Assembly: GCA_001972305.1 (NCBI GenBank)
Contig: BDDD01000184.1
Coordinates: 82,275-146,274 of the forward strand
Source: Cephalotus follicularis
Lineage: Eukaryota; Streptophyta; Magnoliopsida; Oxalidales; Cephalotaceae
Direction: 5' to 3'
Length of the DNA: 64,000 nucleotides
Shown: piece after piece, positions 12,096 through 21,643 of the stretch
Layout of the letters: each line of letters starts with the position of its first letter
Numbering within the stretch: the first letter of the stretch is position 1
The notes under the pieces: generated by a model
Databases searched by the model: none
What the model was told of the DNA's origin: nothing
Seen by the model: the letters and a program-made list of their open reading frames with translations, nothing else
Program-made: the position numbers and the translations under genes

Positions 12096-13085
12096 TCATT
12101 TCAAAGAATAACAAGAAGTAGTTATGGCTTCCGCCCAAAAATATTTTGGCAAATTGTTTTCATTTAGAAGTGTTCTACACATTTCTTGTAGAGTTCTATT
12201 CTTCGTTTCAACAACCCCATTTTGTTGAGGTGTTCTATGTGTAGAGAACTCATGAATAAAACCATTTTCATTACAAAAGTTTTCAAAAAGATGATTTTCA
12301 AATTCTTTTCCATGATCGCTTCTAATAGTTAAAATAGAAGTGTCCTTTTCTTTTTGAACAATCTTACAAAAATTCAAAAATTCTTTGAAAACTTTATTTT
12401 TATGAGCAAGAAAAATTGTCCATGTAAATCTAAAATAGTCATCAACAATAACCATAGCATATGATTTACCGCCTAGACTTCTCACATGAATAGGTCCAAG
12501 TAAATCAATATGCAATAGTTTTAATGGCCTAGTTGTAGAGACTATATCTTTGCTTTTAAAAGAAGCTCTAGTTTGCTTCCCGTATTGATAAGCGTCACAT
12601 AATTTATCTGTTTCAAAATTAATTTTGGGAAGGCCCTTAACTAGATCATGCTTTCAAAGCTTCGAAATGGTTGACATAACATTACCTAGTCTCCTATTCC
12701 ATAACCAACTATCATCATTTATGGATACAAGACATTTTACATTTTGTAAATATTTATATCTACAACATACACATTGCCATGTCTATATCCAATAAATTTA
12801 GTTTGGTTATTTTTTATGTCAATTACTTTGCAAAAATCTTTTTCAAAAATGACTCTATAATCCTTGTCACATAATTGACTTATGCTCAATAGATTGTGTT
12901 TGAGTCCATCAACATATAAGATATTATGAATAGAGGTTTGATCATTACCTATGGAGCCAAATCTCATGATCTTTCCTTTCTCATTTTCTCCAAAGGTGAC
13001 ATCTCCTCCTTGCTTTGATTCAAAATTGACGAATAAGGGTCATATGCTTGAGCATCCACTATCCAAGTACCATTGCGTTTTCTTG
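12096..13085 (-). pseudogene. Co1 pol: protease and integrase core
   Basis: The protease active-site block WYLDSGCSS is readable near 13045-13080, with a stop a few residues later. The pre-integrase part (NLLSISQLCDKDY, about 12840-12910) comes next, and then the catalytic core 12515-12096. All three catalytic acids are visible: HIDLLGP, IRSDHGKEF and QQNGVVETKNR. Breaks near 12640-12730 and at 12093 separate the pieces. Confidence 0.8.
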
Positions 13086-13120
13086 GATAATGCCTTCAAG
13101 CATATCTACAAAAAATAAAC

Positions 13121-14441
13121 TCAAAATTTTGCTTGAGGTACCCAACAAATTTTGGGTCCTTTGGGGTTAGTTACAATAGTTCCTTTAGAAATCCAAATTT
13201 TCTTCAGTTTAAAATTTTTTGATTTAAACAATACATTTTTCTTGTAAAAACACGAAGAACAAATATGACCTTGTTTACTACAATAGTTACAAGTAACATT
13301 TACATTTCTGTTATACATTACATTTCTCTTATAATAACAAGATGATGATACATGTCCATGTTTACCACAGTAGTTACAAGAAATACTTACATTTTTCTTC
13401 TTAATAGAAACTTTTTTAATTTAATCTTTTTCGATCCTTTCCTTTGTTTCAAAATTTTTTTGATAAAGCTTAACATTGTTCATTTCCTCATATCCTAGGG
13501 CGGCTTTATCAAAAACGCATATTTGCATGCCTAAAAGATTTTCTAATTTTTCATTACTATTAGAAAACTTTGAGAAAGTTTTCTTTAAAGCATTTATCTC
13601 AATTTTAAAATTTTTATTTTATTTTTCTAAGAAATTTATTTCATTTTCTAAAAATTCTATTTCAACTTCCTTTGAATTATCTTCCTTGGTTAGAGTAATT
13701 GTTTTCAATTGATTATTTTCATTTGTTAAACCCTTAACCTTTTTCTTTAAGGAAGCAATAATAGAACTAGATTTTTCAACTATAATAACAATTTCATCGT
13801 AGCTTACCTCATCAACATTGTCTTCTTCTTCTTCCTCAATGGCCATCAATGCCAATTGAGCAACTTCTTCATGTGAATCTTCATCGGAGCTTGACTCATC
13901 ACTATCATCCCAAGTAGCAAGCATTGCTTTCTTTTTCTTAAAATGCTCCTTCTTTTTAAGTTTCGGGCAATCACTTTTGTAGTGCCTGGGTTTGTTGCAT
14001 TCAAAGCATATTATTTCCTCAAGCTTGCTTGACTCACCCTTTTGATGAATTTTCTTGTTTGGTTTATCACCAAACTTCTTCTTGCTTGTAAGGAACTTCT
14101 TGAACTTCCTTATGATAAGAGCAAGCTCTTCATCACTATCATCTTCGGAATCTTCAATTGTAGATGATTTCAAGGCAATAACCTTTTTCTTCCTTTTCTC
14201 CTTTTCTTCATCATCATCCTTCTTCAACATAGATAGTTCATGGGTCATTAGAGACCCTATGAGATACTCGAAAGGAAGGGTGTTGAGATCTTTTTCTTCT
14301 TCAATCGCGGTCACTGTGGGCATCCATGCCCTTGGTAGACACCTGAGAATCTTCCTCACCATTTCACTGTTAGAATAGATTTTATCCAAAGCTTGCAATG
14401 CATTTATAATATTAGTAAATCTAGTGAACATGGATTTAGTA
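13121..14441 (-). pseudogene. Co1 gag, C-terminal part
   Basis: From the F1 border the minus-strand frame runs about 270 codons. It contains the UBN2-type gag block (FTNIINALQALDK, VRKILRCLPRAW, IGSLMTHELSM), acidic and Lys-rich tracts, a CCHC knuckle C-FE-C-NKPR-H-YKSD-C and a predicted coiled coil (LKKKVKGLTNENNQL). A second knuckle, C-NY-C-SKQG-H-ICSS-C, lies at about 13270-13300 before KGPKICWVP, a pattern known in SIRE-like gags. The N-terminal part is on the far side of F1 at 17307-17745. Confidence 0.8.
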
Positions 14442-15620
14442 TGTAATACCCTGCTTGTTCGTATGTGTTTTACGGACTTTTTATGTGTTTGTTTTCGGGC
14501 TTTTAATTTTGTAAATTTTTAAAGTCCGGTTGCCCTGTGTTTTGGGCCTATGTGATTTGGGCTGTTTGATACCAGCCTAAATATTTTGATATGTTATTGC
14601 TATATGGGTTGGGCTTATATTTATAAATTCTATTCTATCAAAACTTTATTTTATTTTACAACTTTTAAACATTATTAAAACAATTCATTTTTATTTTAAA
14701 AATCCTTTTATTCGCTTTTATTTTATTTATTTATTTTCCCTTCTTTTCCCTTTTCTTTCTTTTCTTCCTTATTTTCTTTCTTTCCTTTCTTTCTTCTCCT
14801 TCTCCCGAACTCACCCTCCTCCCTCATTATTTCTACACGGTGTAATCTTTCTTTCCAATCTAATTCCCTGGAAATCCTCTTTTCTTCCTTCTTGGTCAGA
14901 TTTTGTCTCCTCTTTTCCCTTTTGGTGAGAGATATTGCCATTTTATATGTTACCTCCCTTTTCTGCAAAGCCACTGCCGATTCTACATTGTTGGACTTGT
15001 TTGATCTATTGTGGAGTCGTTTCATCAAGTTTTAGGAGGTAATCTCAGTCCTTTAGTTGTTCTTTTGGGTTGAATTCTTCTGGTTTGTTATGCATATTAT
15101 GTATCTCCTTGTTTTGGTTTTCTTTGGCTTCCTTTTTGTACAGCCGGTTAACAAGTGTTGTGTAGTGCCCTTCTGCTATTTTCCGTGTTCTTTATACCAT
15201 TACAGGTTAGTTAAATTCGTTCCCTACTGTGATGGTTTTGCTGCAATGTTATAATTTAAGTTTTATGTTCTTACTGTCCCTTGGTTTCAATTTCTACGTT
15301 TTTATGTTTAGTCATAGGTGTTAGTGAGTCTGTTAACATGTTTGTTATACCTAGACTTGTCACAAACCGGTTTTAAAAGTCTGCGAATGATAATGGACAG
15401 GAATCTGGACATCATTGAATGCACATGTAAATGTTCTTCTTTCTTTCTCTTAAAGTTAAGCAACTGATCATCTTATTCTGTGTCAATTCTGTGTTTCTAT
15501 GTCATCTAAATGTCACATATGGTCATATTTATGTCCTTGTGTCTCTGGTTTAACGTTGTACTCATTTGAATCAGTTTCTGTATTGAAATTGTTAAGTTTC
15601 TGATGTTCTGTCATCCAGAA

Positions 15621-15870
15621 CAGTCGGCTGTTCCTGTGGACAGTCGGCTGGATTGGATGAGTAGTCGACTGCCACATGAACACAGTCGACAGCTTTGTGT
15701 TGTGTAGTCAACTGCCCTATGAACAAGTCGACTGTCTTGGGTTGTGTAGTCGACTGGATCTATGTGACAGTCGACTGCCTGCATTTTGGTTTGAGTAGTC
15801 GACTGGACCTTGTGATTAGTCGACTGCCAAGCTTCCCCGGTCGGCTGGTGCTCTGTAACAGTCGGCTGTT
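15621..15870. repeat. GTCGAC array, CAGTCGACTG dialect (F1)
   Basis: About eleven copies of CAGTCGACTG or a close variant (AGTCGGCTG, AGTCAACTG), spaced by 12-25 bp of drifting sequence. The core is a perfect 10-bp palindrome. The same array type occurs at the equivalent place in the LTRs of C and F2. Confidence 0.9.
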
Positions 15871-16441
15871 TTGTCCAGAAAGGTACTGTTTTCAACTGTT
15901 TTGATTCATTTGTTCCTCGAATCGATCCGAGTCTTTTCCAAACACAGTAATGAGTCTGTTTAATGTCTCTAATGTTTCTTGGACCCTTATATGAATGATT
16001 TTGGGTGTCTTTTAGATTGTTGTGCTCCGAGTGGAGATTGATTTAAATCATCTATCCGTAAGTGCATTGTGAACACATAAGGTACGAATTTCTATCGTTT
16101 CCTTGGCTATCTGATTTTCGAATTGAAAACAGTTTTGCTTTACGCTATGCTTCTTCGTTTATGAACTTGGAAATGTTTTATGGATTTTGACATGTTTCGG
16201 AAATGAAGTTGGTTTTTGACATTTATAAATGATTCCGACTTTATTCATATGATACGATATGTTAGTTATGATCACCTCTTTATAGCGAAGTATAAATGAG
16301 TTGATGATTTGGTTATGAAATGTATGATATCGTTGTGAACGATTTTCCAATATGTTTTGTGAAAGCATATTTTATGTGGTTTTAAATTGATTTCAATAAA
16401 TCAATGTTTTTGAAATGATTGAATACTGAGTATTGTACCCA

Positions 16442-16461
16442 CCTATGGGACGTACCATAGG
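16442..16461. other. Conserved LTR stem-loop CCTATGG/CCATAGG (family A)
   Basis: CCTATGG and its inverted copy CCATAGG are separated by 6 bp. The same dyad is present in the family-A LTRs at 23515-23533, about 30068-30086 and about 36875-36893, so it is conserved within the family. Function is unknown; an RNA hairpin in the LTR transcript is possible. Confidence 0.7.
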
Positions 16462-16933
16462 CATGTCGTAGGCCTGGCACGGGGATATGACACTTCCGTA
16501 GAGGTGCGATTAGTCTACGGCGTCTCTGAATGTTATGAATAAATCTCATGAGGTGGATTTATGGATCCGCTATGTGATAGAGGCGTATGAATTGATTCTA
16601 GTATATGATATGTGATCGGATGTATGATCTGATATGTGATATGTGAGAATTGACTTGTGTAGTGTCGTACACTTCAATTCTAGTGGGCATGTGGAATTAG
16701 CGCCTCCCTTGCCAATATATGATGTGAAATGTGATATGTATGTGGCTCAGTATGACTTATGAATCATAAAATGACATTTTTGAAATGTTTCGTAAATGTT
16801 TCGAAAGATATGAAATTAGTATTTTATGGATATTCGAATATGATTTAAACTGTTTGAGATTTATGTTATGGATTATATTGAAATCCTTATGCTTTTAAAC
16901 TTATCGTTTATTGTTTCATTTCCCTTATCCGTA

Positions 16934-16948
16934 CTGAGGTTTGCTCAG
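16934..16948. other. Conserved LTR dyad CTGAGGTTTGCTCAG (family A)
   Basis: Five-base arms CTGAG/CTCAG around GTTTG, followed in all copies by GCGTTTTTG..CATGCG.CAGGTTATC. Also present near 23955 and 30510, and as the reverse complement near 36392. It is the best conserved part of the family-A LTR, which suggests a role in RNA processing or packaging, but this is inference. Confidence 0.65.
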
Positions 16949-17306
16949 TTGCGTTTTTGGTTTTCCATGCGCCAGGTTATCGGGAGCAGCGGGGAAATGT
17001 GTGAACGAGAGATGACTACCCTATGTCTTTGGATCCCTAGGAGTGTGATCCTTGTGTTTTTATGTCTGGTGGTCATAAACCATGATACCTATGATTTCAT
17101 CTTTTAAATTTGGAACTTAGATATGTTTTAAGTCTTTCCGAAAACGCTTAATTTTTAAATTTTTATAGTTTTTCAATTATGATATGACCGCCACGTTTTG
17201 GCTAATAAAGTAATGTTATGATTATTTAAAGTTATGTTTATGTTTAGATAAGTCATGATAGGTTTTGTATTATGACCTGTGATGACTCCCGTCCGGGGGT
17301 GTTACA

Positions 17307-17745
17307 TAGTATCTTCATTTTCGTTCATTGTAAACATTTCGTAGTCATGAACTTGCATACTAATTTTAGGTTCTTTGACTTGATTGGTACCTTTATAGGT
17401 AACCTCAAGTCTATCCTACATTTCCTTAGCCGAAATGCAAGACGAAACTCTATTGAAGTCGCTAGAATTTATAGCACAAATTATGATGTGTTTTGCTTTA
17501 GCGTTCATTTGAACTCTCTTCCTATCTTCATCATTATAACTACTTCTAGGTTTTGGAATAGTTTCACCATTTTCATTTCTAATAGTAGGCAAGTTTGGAC
17601 CGTCAACAATGAGGTCCCACAAATTATAATCTAAAGATTAGATAAAAATGGCCATCTTAGCCTTCCAATGGCTATAGTTATTGCCATCGAAATATGGTGG
17701 CTTGGAGATATTTTGACTTTCTCTGGAGTTCAAGTTCATTTCCAT
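17307..17745 (-). pseudogene. Co1 gag, N-terminal part
   Basis: Minus-strand reading starts at ATG 17745 (MEMNLNSRESQNISKPPYF) and continues through WDLIVDGPNLPTIRNENG, AKAKHIIICAINSSDFNRVS and C.SAKEM, the N-terminal gag block of SIRE-like copia elements. There is an in-frame stop near 17628. The start lies about 40 bp after the primer site, as expected. Confidence 0.8.
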
Positions 17746-17786
17746 TGCGGATCTTTAAGACTCTAACAATTAAGAATTATAAGCCT

Positions 17787-17803
17787 ACCGCTCTAATACC
17801 AAT
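17787..17803 (-). other. Co1 primer binding site
   Basis: On the minus strand TTGGTATTAGAGCGG sits directly after the LTR end (..TATTTCA). It is the initiator Met tRNA type site with one change (TGGTATTAGAGC). Confidence 0.8.
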
Positions 17804-19065
17804 TGAAATACTACAAGAGGGGGGTGAATTGTAGTATGTATGAACTTTTTCGGATTATCGGACTAAGCTATAAAATTAAAACAAACAATCAAGAGGCTAT
17901 CAATAAAAATGTAAGTAAAGAGAGGGTAAGAGAGTGCAAACACGGTTTTATAGTGGTTCGACCCAACTCTTGCCTACGCCCACTGTTCCCAATGACCATC
18001 TTGAGTTTCCACTATTCTCTGAACATATTTTCAGGAGCTATTCCACGCACCTTTACAATTCTCTGTGATTGGCCTCAATCACTTACAATTTCGGGTTCAC
18101 TCCCCTTTTATAATCAAATAATTACAATAGATGTTTTGTGTTTGACATGACCTCTCTAATGTTGAATATAGATTAGTAAACTCAAAAATGACAACTCAGA
18201 AATATGCTCACAAAAATCAGAGAATGATGCTTGCTAATGATAGAGAAACTCTTGAAATCGGCTTTGAGCTAATTTTGATTATGATTCTTGTTCTTGTTAT
18301 TGTTGTTCTTTTTTTTTTCTTGTTTCAACCCTCTATTTATAGTTTTCTTCAGTTTGTAGCCGTTGTAGAAGTAATAGAGCCGTTGGAGTTGCCTTGAGAA
18401 TTGTTGTCTTAAAAATGGCGTTGAAAAGCTGGTTCATTGAATGCTTCCCGCGCGCAAAGCGTCGACGGAGTTGTTTTAAGCGTTGACACTTAGGTGACCG
18501 TTATGCATTTGAATTTGAAATTCCCTGCTTAAACCGCTAAAGCTTTGTATTTGACGTCGACAGTTTGGATGAAAGCGCTAACGATTTCTTCAGAGCGTCG
18601 CCACTTTAAGTCCATCAAATGATTTTATTTTTTATTTACTAGACCACTGACATGCTCTCCTTGAGCGTTGGCGTCTTGGTGTTAAGTGTTGACGGTTTCC
18701 TTATGACCGTTGATGCTTTGAGCATTTTTTATTTTCACTTTGAATATTCAACTGTTGGCGCTTTGTGGTATTCCTTCATCGGTTTGCCTAAGCGCTGACG
18801 GTTCCCTATAGACCGTCGACGCCTTGAACATTTTTTTCTTGACTTTAAAAGCTCAACTCACTCTGTACTAAATCGCTGATGCTTTGAGCAATACCTTCAT
18901 CGGTTTCCCTTCAGTGCTGACGATTCCCTACAGACTGTCGACGCTTTGCCCTGTTTTTACAACTTTGTTGTGTTTTGCGATGTCTACTTTTCTTGCACAA
19001 AAAGAAACAAAGTCAGATGCAGATATGTTATCATCAAAATTCGGATTGAGACATAAATGTCAACA
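17804..19065 (-). repeat. Co1 5' LTR
   Basis: A 1.26-kb LTR. On the minus strand it starts TGTTGACATTTATGTC (19065) and ends GTAGTATTTCA next to the primer site. The sister LTR is not in the window, so the outer border rests on the TG start only; AGTTA (19066-19070) would be the target duplication. Confidence 0.75.
18445..18960. repeat. GTCGAC array, GCGTCGACGCTTT dialect (Co1 LTR)
   Basis: At least ten degenerate copies of a GCGTCGACGCTTTG-like word (AAAGCGTCGACGG, CCGTCGACGCCTTG, CTGTCGACGCTTTG and decayed forms such as GCGTTGACAC) spread over 0.5 kb with variable spacing. The same word family is found in the LTRs of gypsy element D and the leader of Co2. Confidence 0.8.
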
Positions 19066-19344
19066 AGTTACAGCGGAAGTCACTCAATATTTTCACAACA
19101 ATTTCGTAAATTGAAAAATGACTACAAGCTTAATGTGATCGAGGAATTGTAAATTGCAAAGGAATGCATGAGAATACAACTAGTAATTAGGAGTTTCTGC
19201 TTCTATTATAAGAGTTGTAAACAAACAAAGCATATTTACTAGTACTGAGATCTCAAATAATATGATTCATAATTTTCGCATGTTAGAATCCTCTTTTCCC
19301 CGAAAGCGTAAGTCACCTCTGAATAGAGCTTGCCTGACAAGAGG
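19066..19344. other. Short unassigned stretch between Co1 and F3
   Basis: About 280 bp, AT-rich, with no recognisable coding or repeat feature. It is the target site of Co1 on the left and of F3 on the right, so it should continue at 31047 once F3 is removed. Confidence 0.6.
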
Positions 19345-19679
19345 TGTCACACCCCGTTTTCCAATTACGTTATAGACAAGCATATGGTGATATCAGAAAT
19401 AAGCATAATAATATTCCAGCAACAATTCATAATTAAATTTGCGGAAGCATTCGATAAGCCGGAATATAATACAAGTCATCCGCACGCATCCCATACTACA
19501 TGCAGGCATAATCCAACAATATCCTTAAACAAAAGGAAATACAACAACACGGGGTATGAACCGTTCATTATAATTACAATACATTAAATAAATTAACAAC
19601 CTTAAGTGGACAAAAGAAGCTCTCCAAGCTTCAGCAGCAATCTTCAAGTCCTCGCTTAATCTGAAACTGTAGGGGGGTT

Positions 19680-19705
19680 AGCCTTTGTCCTCACTCGGCT
19701 AAGTA
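19680..19705. other. Conserved LTR dyad TTAGCC/GGCTAA (family B)
   Basis: TTAGCC and GGCTAA flank a 13-base loop (TTTGTCCTCACTC). The same block lies near 48015 (element E) and 58193 (F4, with one arm changed to GGCGAA). It is one of the few parts conserved across the three family-B LTRs. Confidence 0.65.
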
Positions 19706-20744
19706 GGGAACATGTATGAAAACGAATATATATATGTATCCATGCAAGGTAGTTAAATCTGAACAGTGAAAACATATACATACCAAATTATATATATACG
19801 AGCAATCATGCCAACTACCTAAAATGAATCATTCAATTAATCACGTCACAAAGGACCAATCAATTCTATCTTTAGGGATGCGTACACTCATATGATTAAC
19901 ATCCGGTTACATAACACTCCGTTATTAGTAACCTCGTTACATCACACTCTATTATTGTAACTAATAATATTGACAAGGTAGGGACGCGTACACTCATATG
20001 TTTACCATCCGGTTACATGACACTCCGTGATTAGTAACCACGTTACATCACACTCCATGATTGTAACTAAGTTAAATTACACTCTATGATTATAACGGAC
20101 AATCAGTTCAATAAGTCATTTCAAGTAGTTTATAGAAGTGAAATACTTGATTTATACATTCTCAAAACGTATAGCAACAACATTCAATCTATCGAAAATA
20201 TGTACTTTCGCATAATGACTTCATCTAGGGTGCCCTTCCTCAAAGAAGCAAACAATTCAATAACATTGAGTATCAATGAAGAAACAAACTAAGGTAAGAA
20301 GTCTCACTTGGGAGAAATCAAACCAATAACGCTTAACAAACACACAGTATAACCCATCAGTAGCAGTATGAACAACTAAACCGATTTCATAATTATTCGG
20401 TCTCGAATCCGGGTGCCACCACATAGGGTATATAAGACATTCAATCTCCCGTGTTTTGATTACATTTAGCAGGGACTGATTTTGGAAATCATCCTCTATG
20501 GAAGCTAGTGTAATTACAGGGAAATGGTACAATCGAATTACTCTAGGAATCAAACGGTACATTTTGAAGTTCGATTCAACATTAGCAATAATAGTACACT
20601 ATTGTCTATTATATGAGAGGAATTGATCCTTAGAAGTATGAATCGAATAATCCCATATGAATCAATAATTGTCAAGCTTGAACAGTAGGATCAAATTCCA
20701 GTACTGATCGTCCGTAAAGCCGGACAATTTCCTCTAACAGCCCA

Positions 20745-20912
20745 GAACAGTCGGCTGCCTCCCTGTGGCAGTCGGCTATTTGTCCTAGCAGTCGAATGCT
20801 TTCCTTAGCAGTCGAGTATTTGGGGTTTAGTAATCAGTTGTTCCTTATGAACAGTCGACTGCTTAGGTTGAGTAGTCGGCTGTTCCTTATGAACAGTCTA
20901 CTGCTTTTGTCC
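20745..20912. repeat. GTCGAC array 1 of F3
   Basis: About eight units of the CAGTCGACTG dialect (CAGTCGGCTG, CAGTCGAATG, CAGTCGAGTA, AGTAGTCGGCTG), separated by 8-20 bp. A second array of the same LTR (about 21537-21643 and 30850-30890) is the insertion site of element C. Confidence 0.85.
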
Positions 20913-21536
20913 AGGAGTTCATTCTGCAGAACAGAGCATGCAGGCCCTCAATCCAAATCATTCAAACAATAACATGCAATCAGTATAACTAACAAAACAT
21001 GACATGCATAATATATATTTCAAGATCATATCATATCCCCTACCACAAATCGCTATCCCAAGATCAATTGGAGTTGATCTTTCTCTTTGAGTTTCCAAAG
21101 CCCTTCTCCAACAATCTTTTAATTCCAGCAAGATTACTCAAGAGTCCAAAGCTTCAATCCTCCTTCTTTGAGCTCTCTAACCCTTCCAATGCAAGCTCTC
21201 AATAATCCCAGCAATTCTCCTCAATTTCCAGTGTTTCAAACACTCACTCATAGCTTATGCACAGCTGATATAGGCCTTGAATTCGCCAGCTTCTTTAACT
21301 CCCCTTCTCTCATCACACGCATTTCTTTTCTCTCCTCTTTTCTATCTCTTTCTCACCTTTCTCTCTTTTGATTCTTGCAGGTTGCAGGTCTGAAATTGCA
21401 GGGGGAATAGAGGGCATGCAAGCATGCCTTTTTGCATGCTCTGGCAGCTCCTGTCTCGTGTGACACCTGCCCACCATGCAATCCTCTTTCGTTTCAGTCA
21501 TACAGGCATGCACAGACACCTGTTCTGTACCGATCC

Positions 21537-21643
21537 AGTTGACTATCTTCACTTGGCAGTCGACTGCTTACAACACGCATCTGGCAGTCGACTGCTCCCC
21601 TGTGACAGTCAGCTGCCCCTTCACAAACCAGGAAGTCGACTGC
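21537..21643. repeat. GTCGAC array 2 of F3, split by element C
   Basis: Five units of CAGTCGACTG and variants up to the C border, continuing as CAGTCGGCTGTCGACGGCTG after C at about 30860-30885. The C target duplication ACTGC is the right half of a GTCGACTGC unit. Confidence 0.85.

Larger units (their letters stand above)
14442..17306 (+). mobile_element. F1: solo LTR of gypsy family A, in Co1 gag
   Basis: A 2.87-kb LTR bounded by TGTAATACCC and GGGTGTTACA, with no internal gag-pol and a perfect 5-bp target duplication TAGTA (14437-14441 and 17307-17311). Removing it with one TAGTA rejoins the Co1 gag frame (..NEDT|KSMFTRF..). Sequence and length match the LTRs of element C and solo LTR F2. 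Solo LTRs arise by recombination between the two LTRs of one element. It contains the GTCGAC array and two conserved dyads listed separately. Confidence 0.95.
10110..19065 (-). mobile_element. Co1: Ty1/copia element, SIRE-like, 5' part
   Basis: On the minus strand: 5' LTR (19065 to 17804), primer site, gag, protease, integrase, RT, then RNase H cut at 10110 by insertion of Gy1. The integrase-before-RT order defines copia. The long gag with acidic, Lys-rich and coiled-coil stretches and the LTR start TGTTGACATTTATG resemble SIRE/Maximus elements. Solo LTR F1 splits gag. The RNase H end, any envelope-like region and the 3' LTR should lie left of Gy1, outside the window. Confidence 0.85.
19345..21643 (-). 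mobile_element. F3: solo LTR of gypsy family B, left part
   Basis: Bounded on the plus strand by TGTCACACCCC (19345) and, after removal of nested element C, ..GGTTATTACA (31046). The target duplication AGAGG is perfect (19340-19344 and 31047-31051). Total LTR length without C is about 2.5 kb. It shares with element E and F4 the TGTCACACCCCGTTTT end and the block TTAGCCTTTGTCCTCACTCGG (19681-19701). No gag-pol of its own is present, so it is a solo LTR. Confidence 0.9.

Noticed and set aside
13476-14378. Plus-strand frames rich in Phe, Leu and Ser
   Set aside because: Antisense shadows of the Lys/Glu-rich Co1 gag coding strand.
15611-15904. Frames with repeated SRL/QST peptides (also near 22790, 29300, 59300, 60200)
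   Set aside because: Translations of the CAGTCGACTG arrays in LTRs. The peptide repeats follow from the DNA repeat and are in different frames in different copies.
20745-21643. Spaced palindromic repeats that could be mistaken for a CRISPR array
   Set aside because: Units are 10 bp, variable in sequence and spacing, lie in LTRs of a plant genome, and there are no cas genes.
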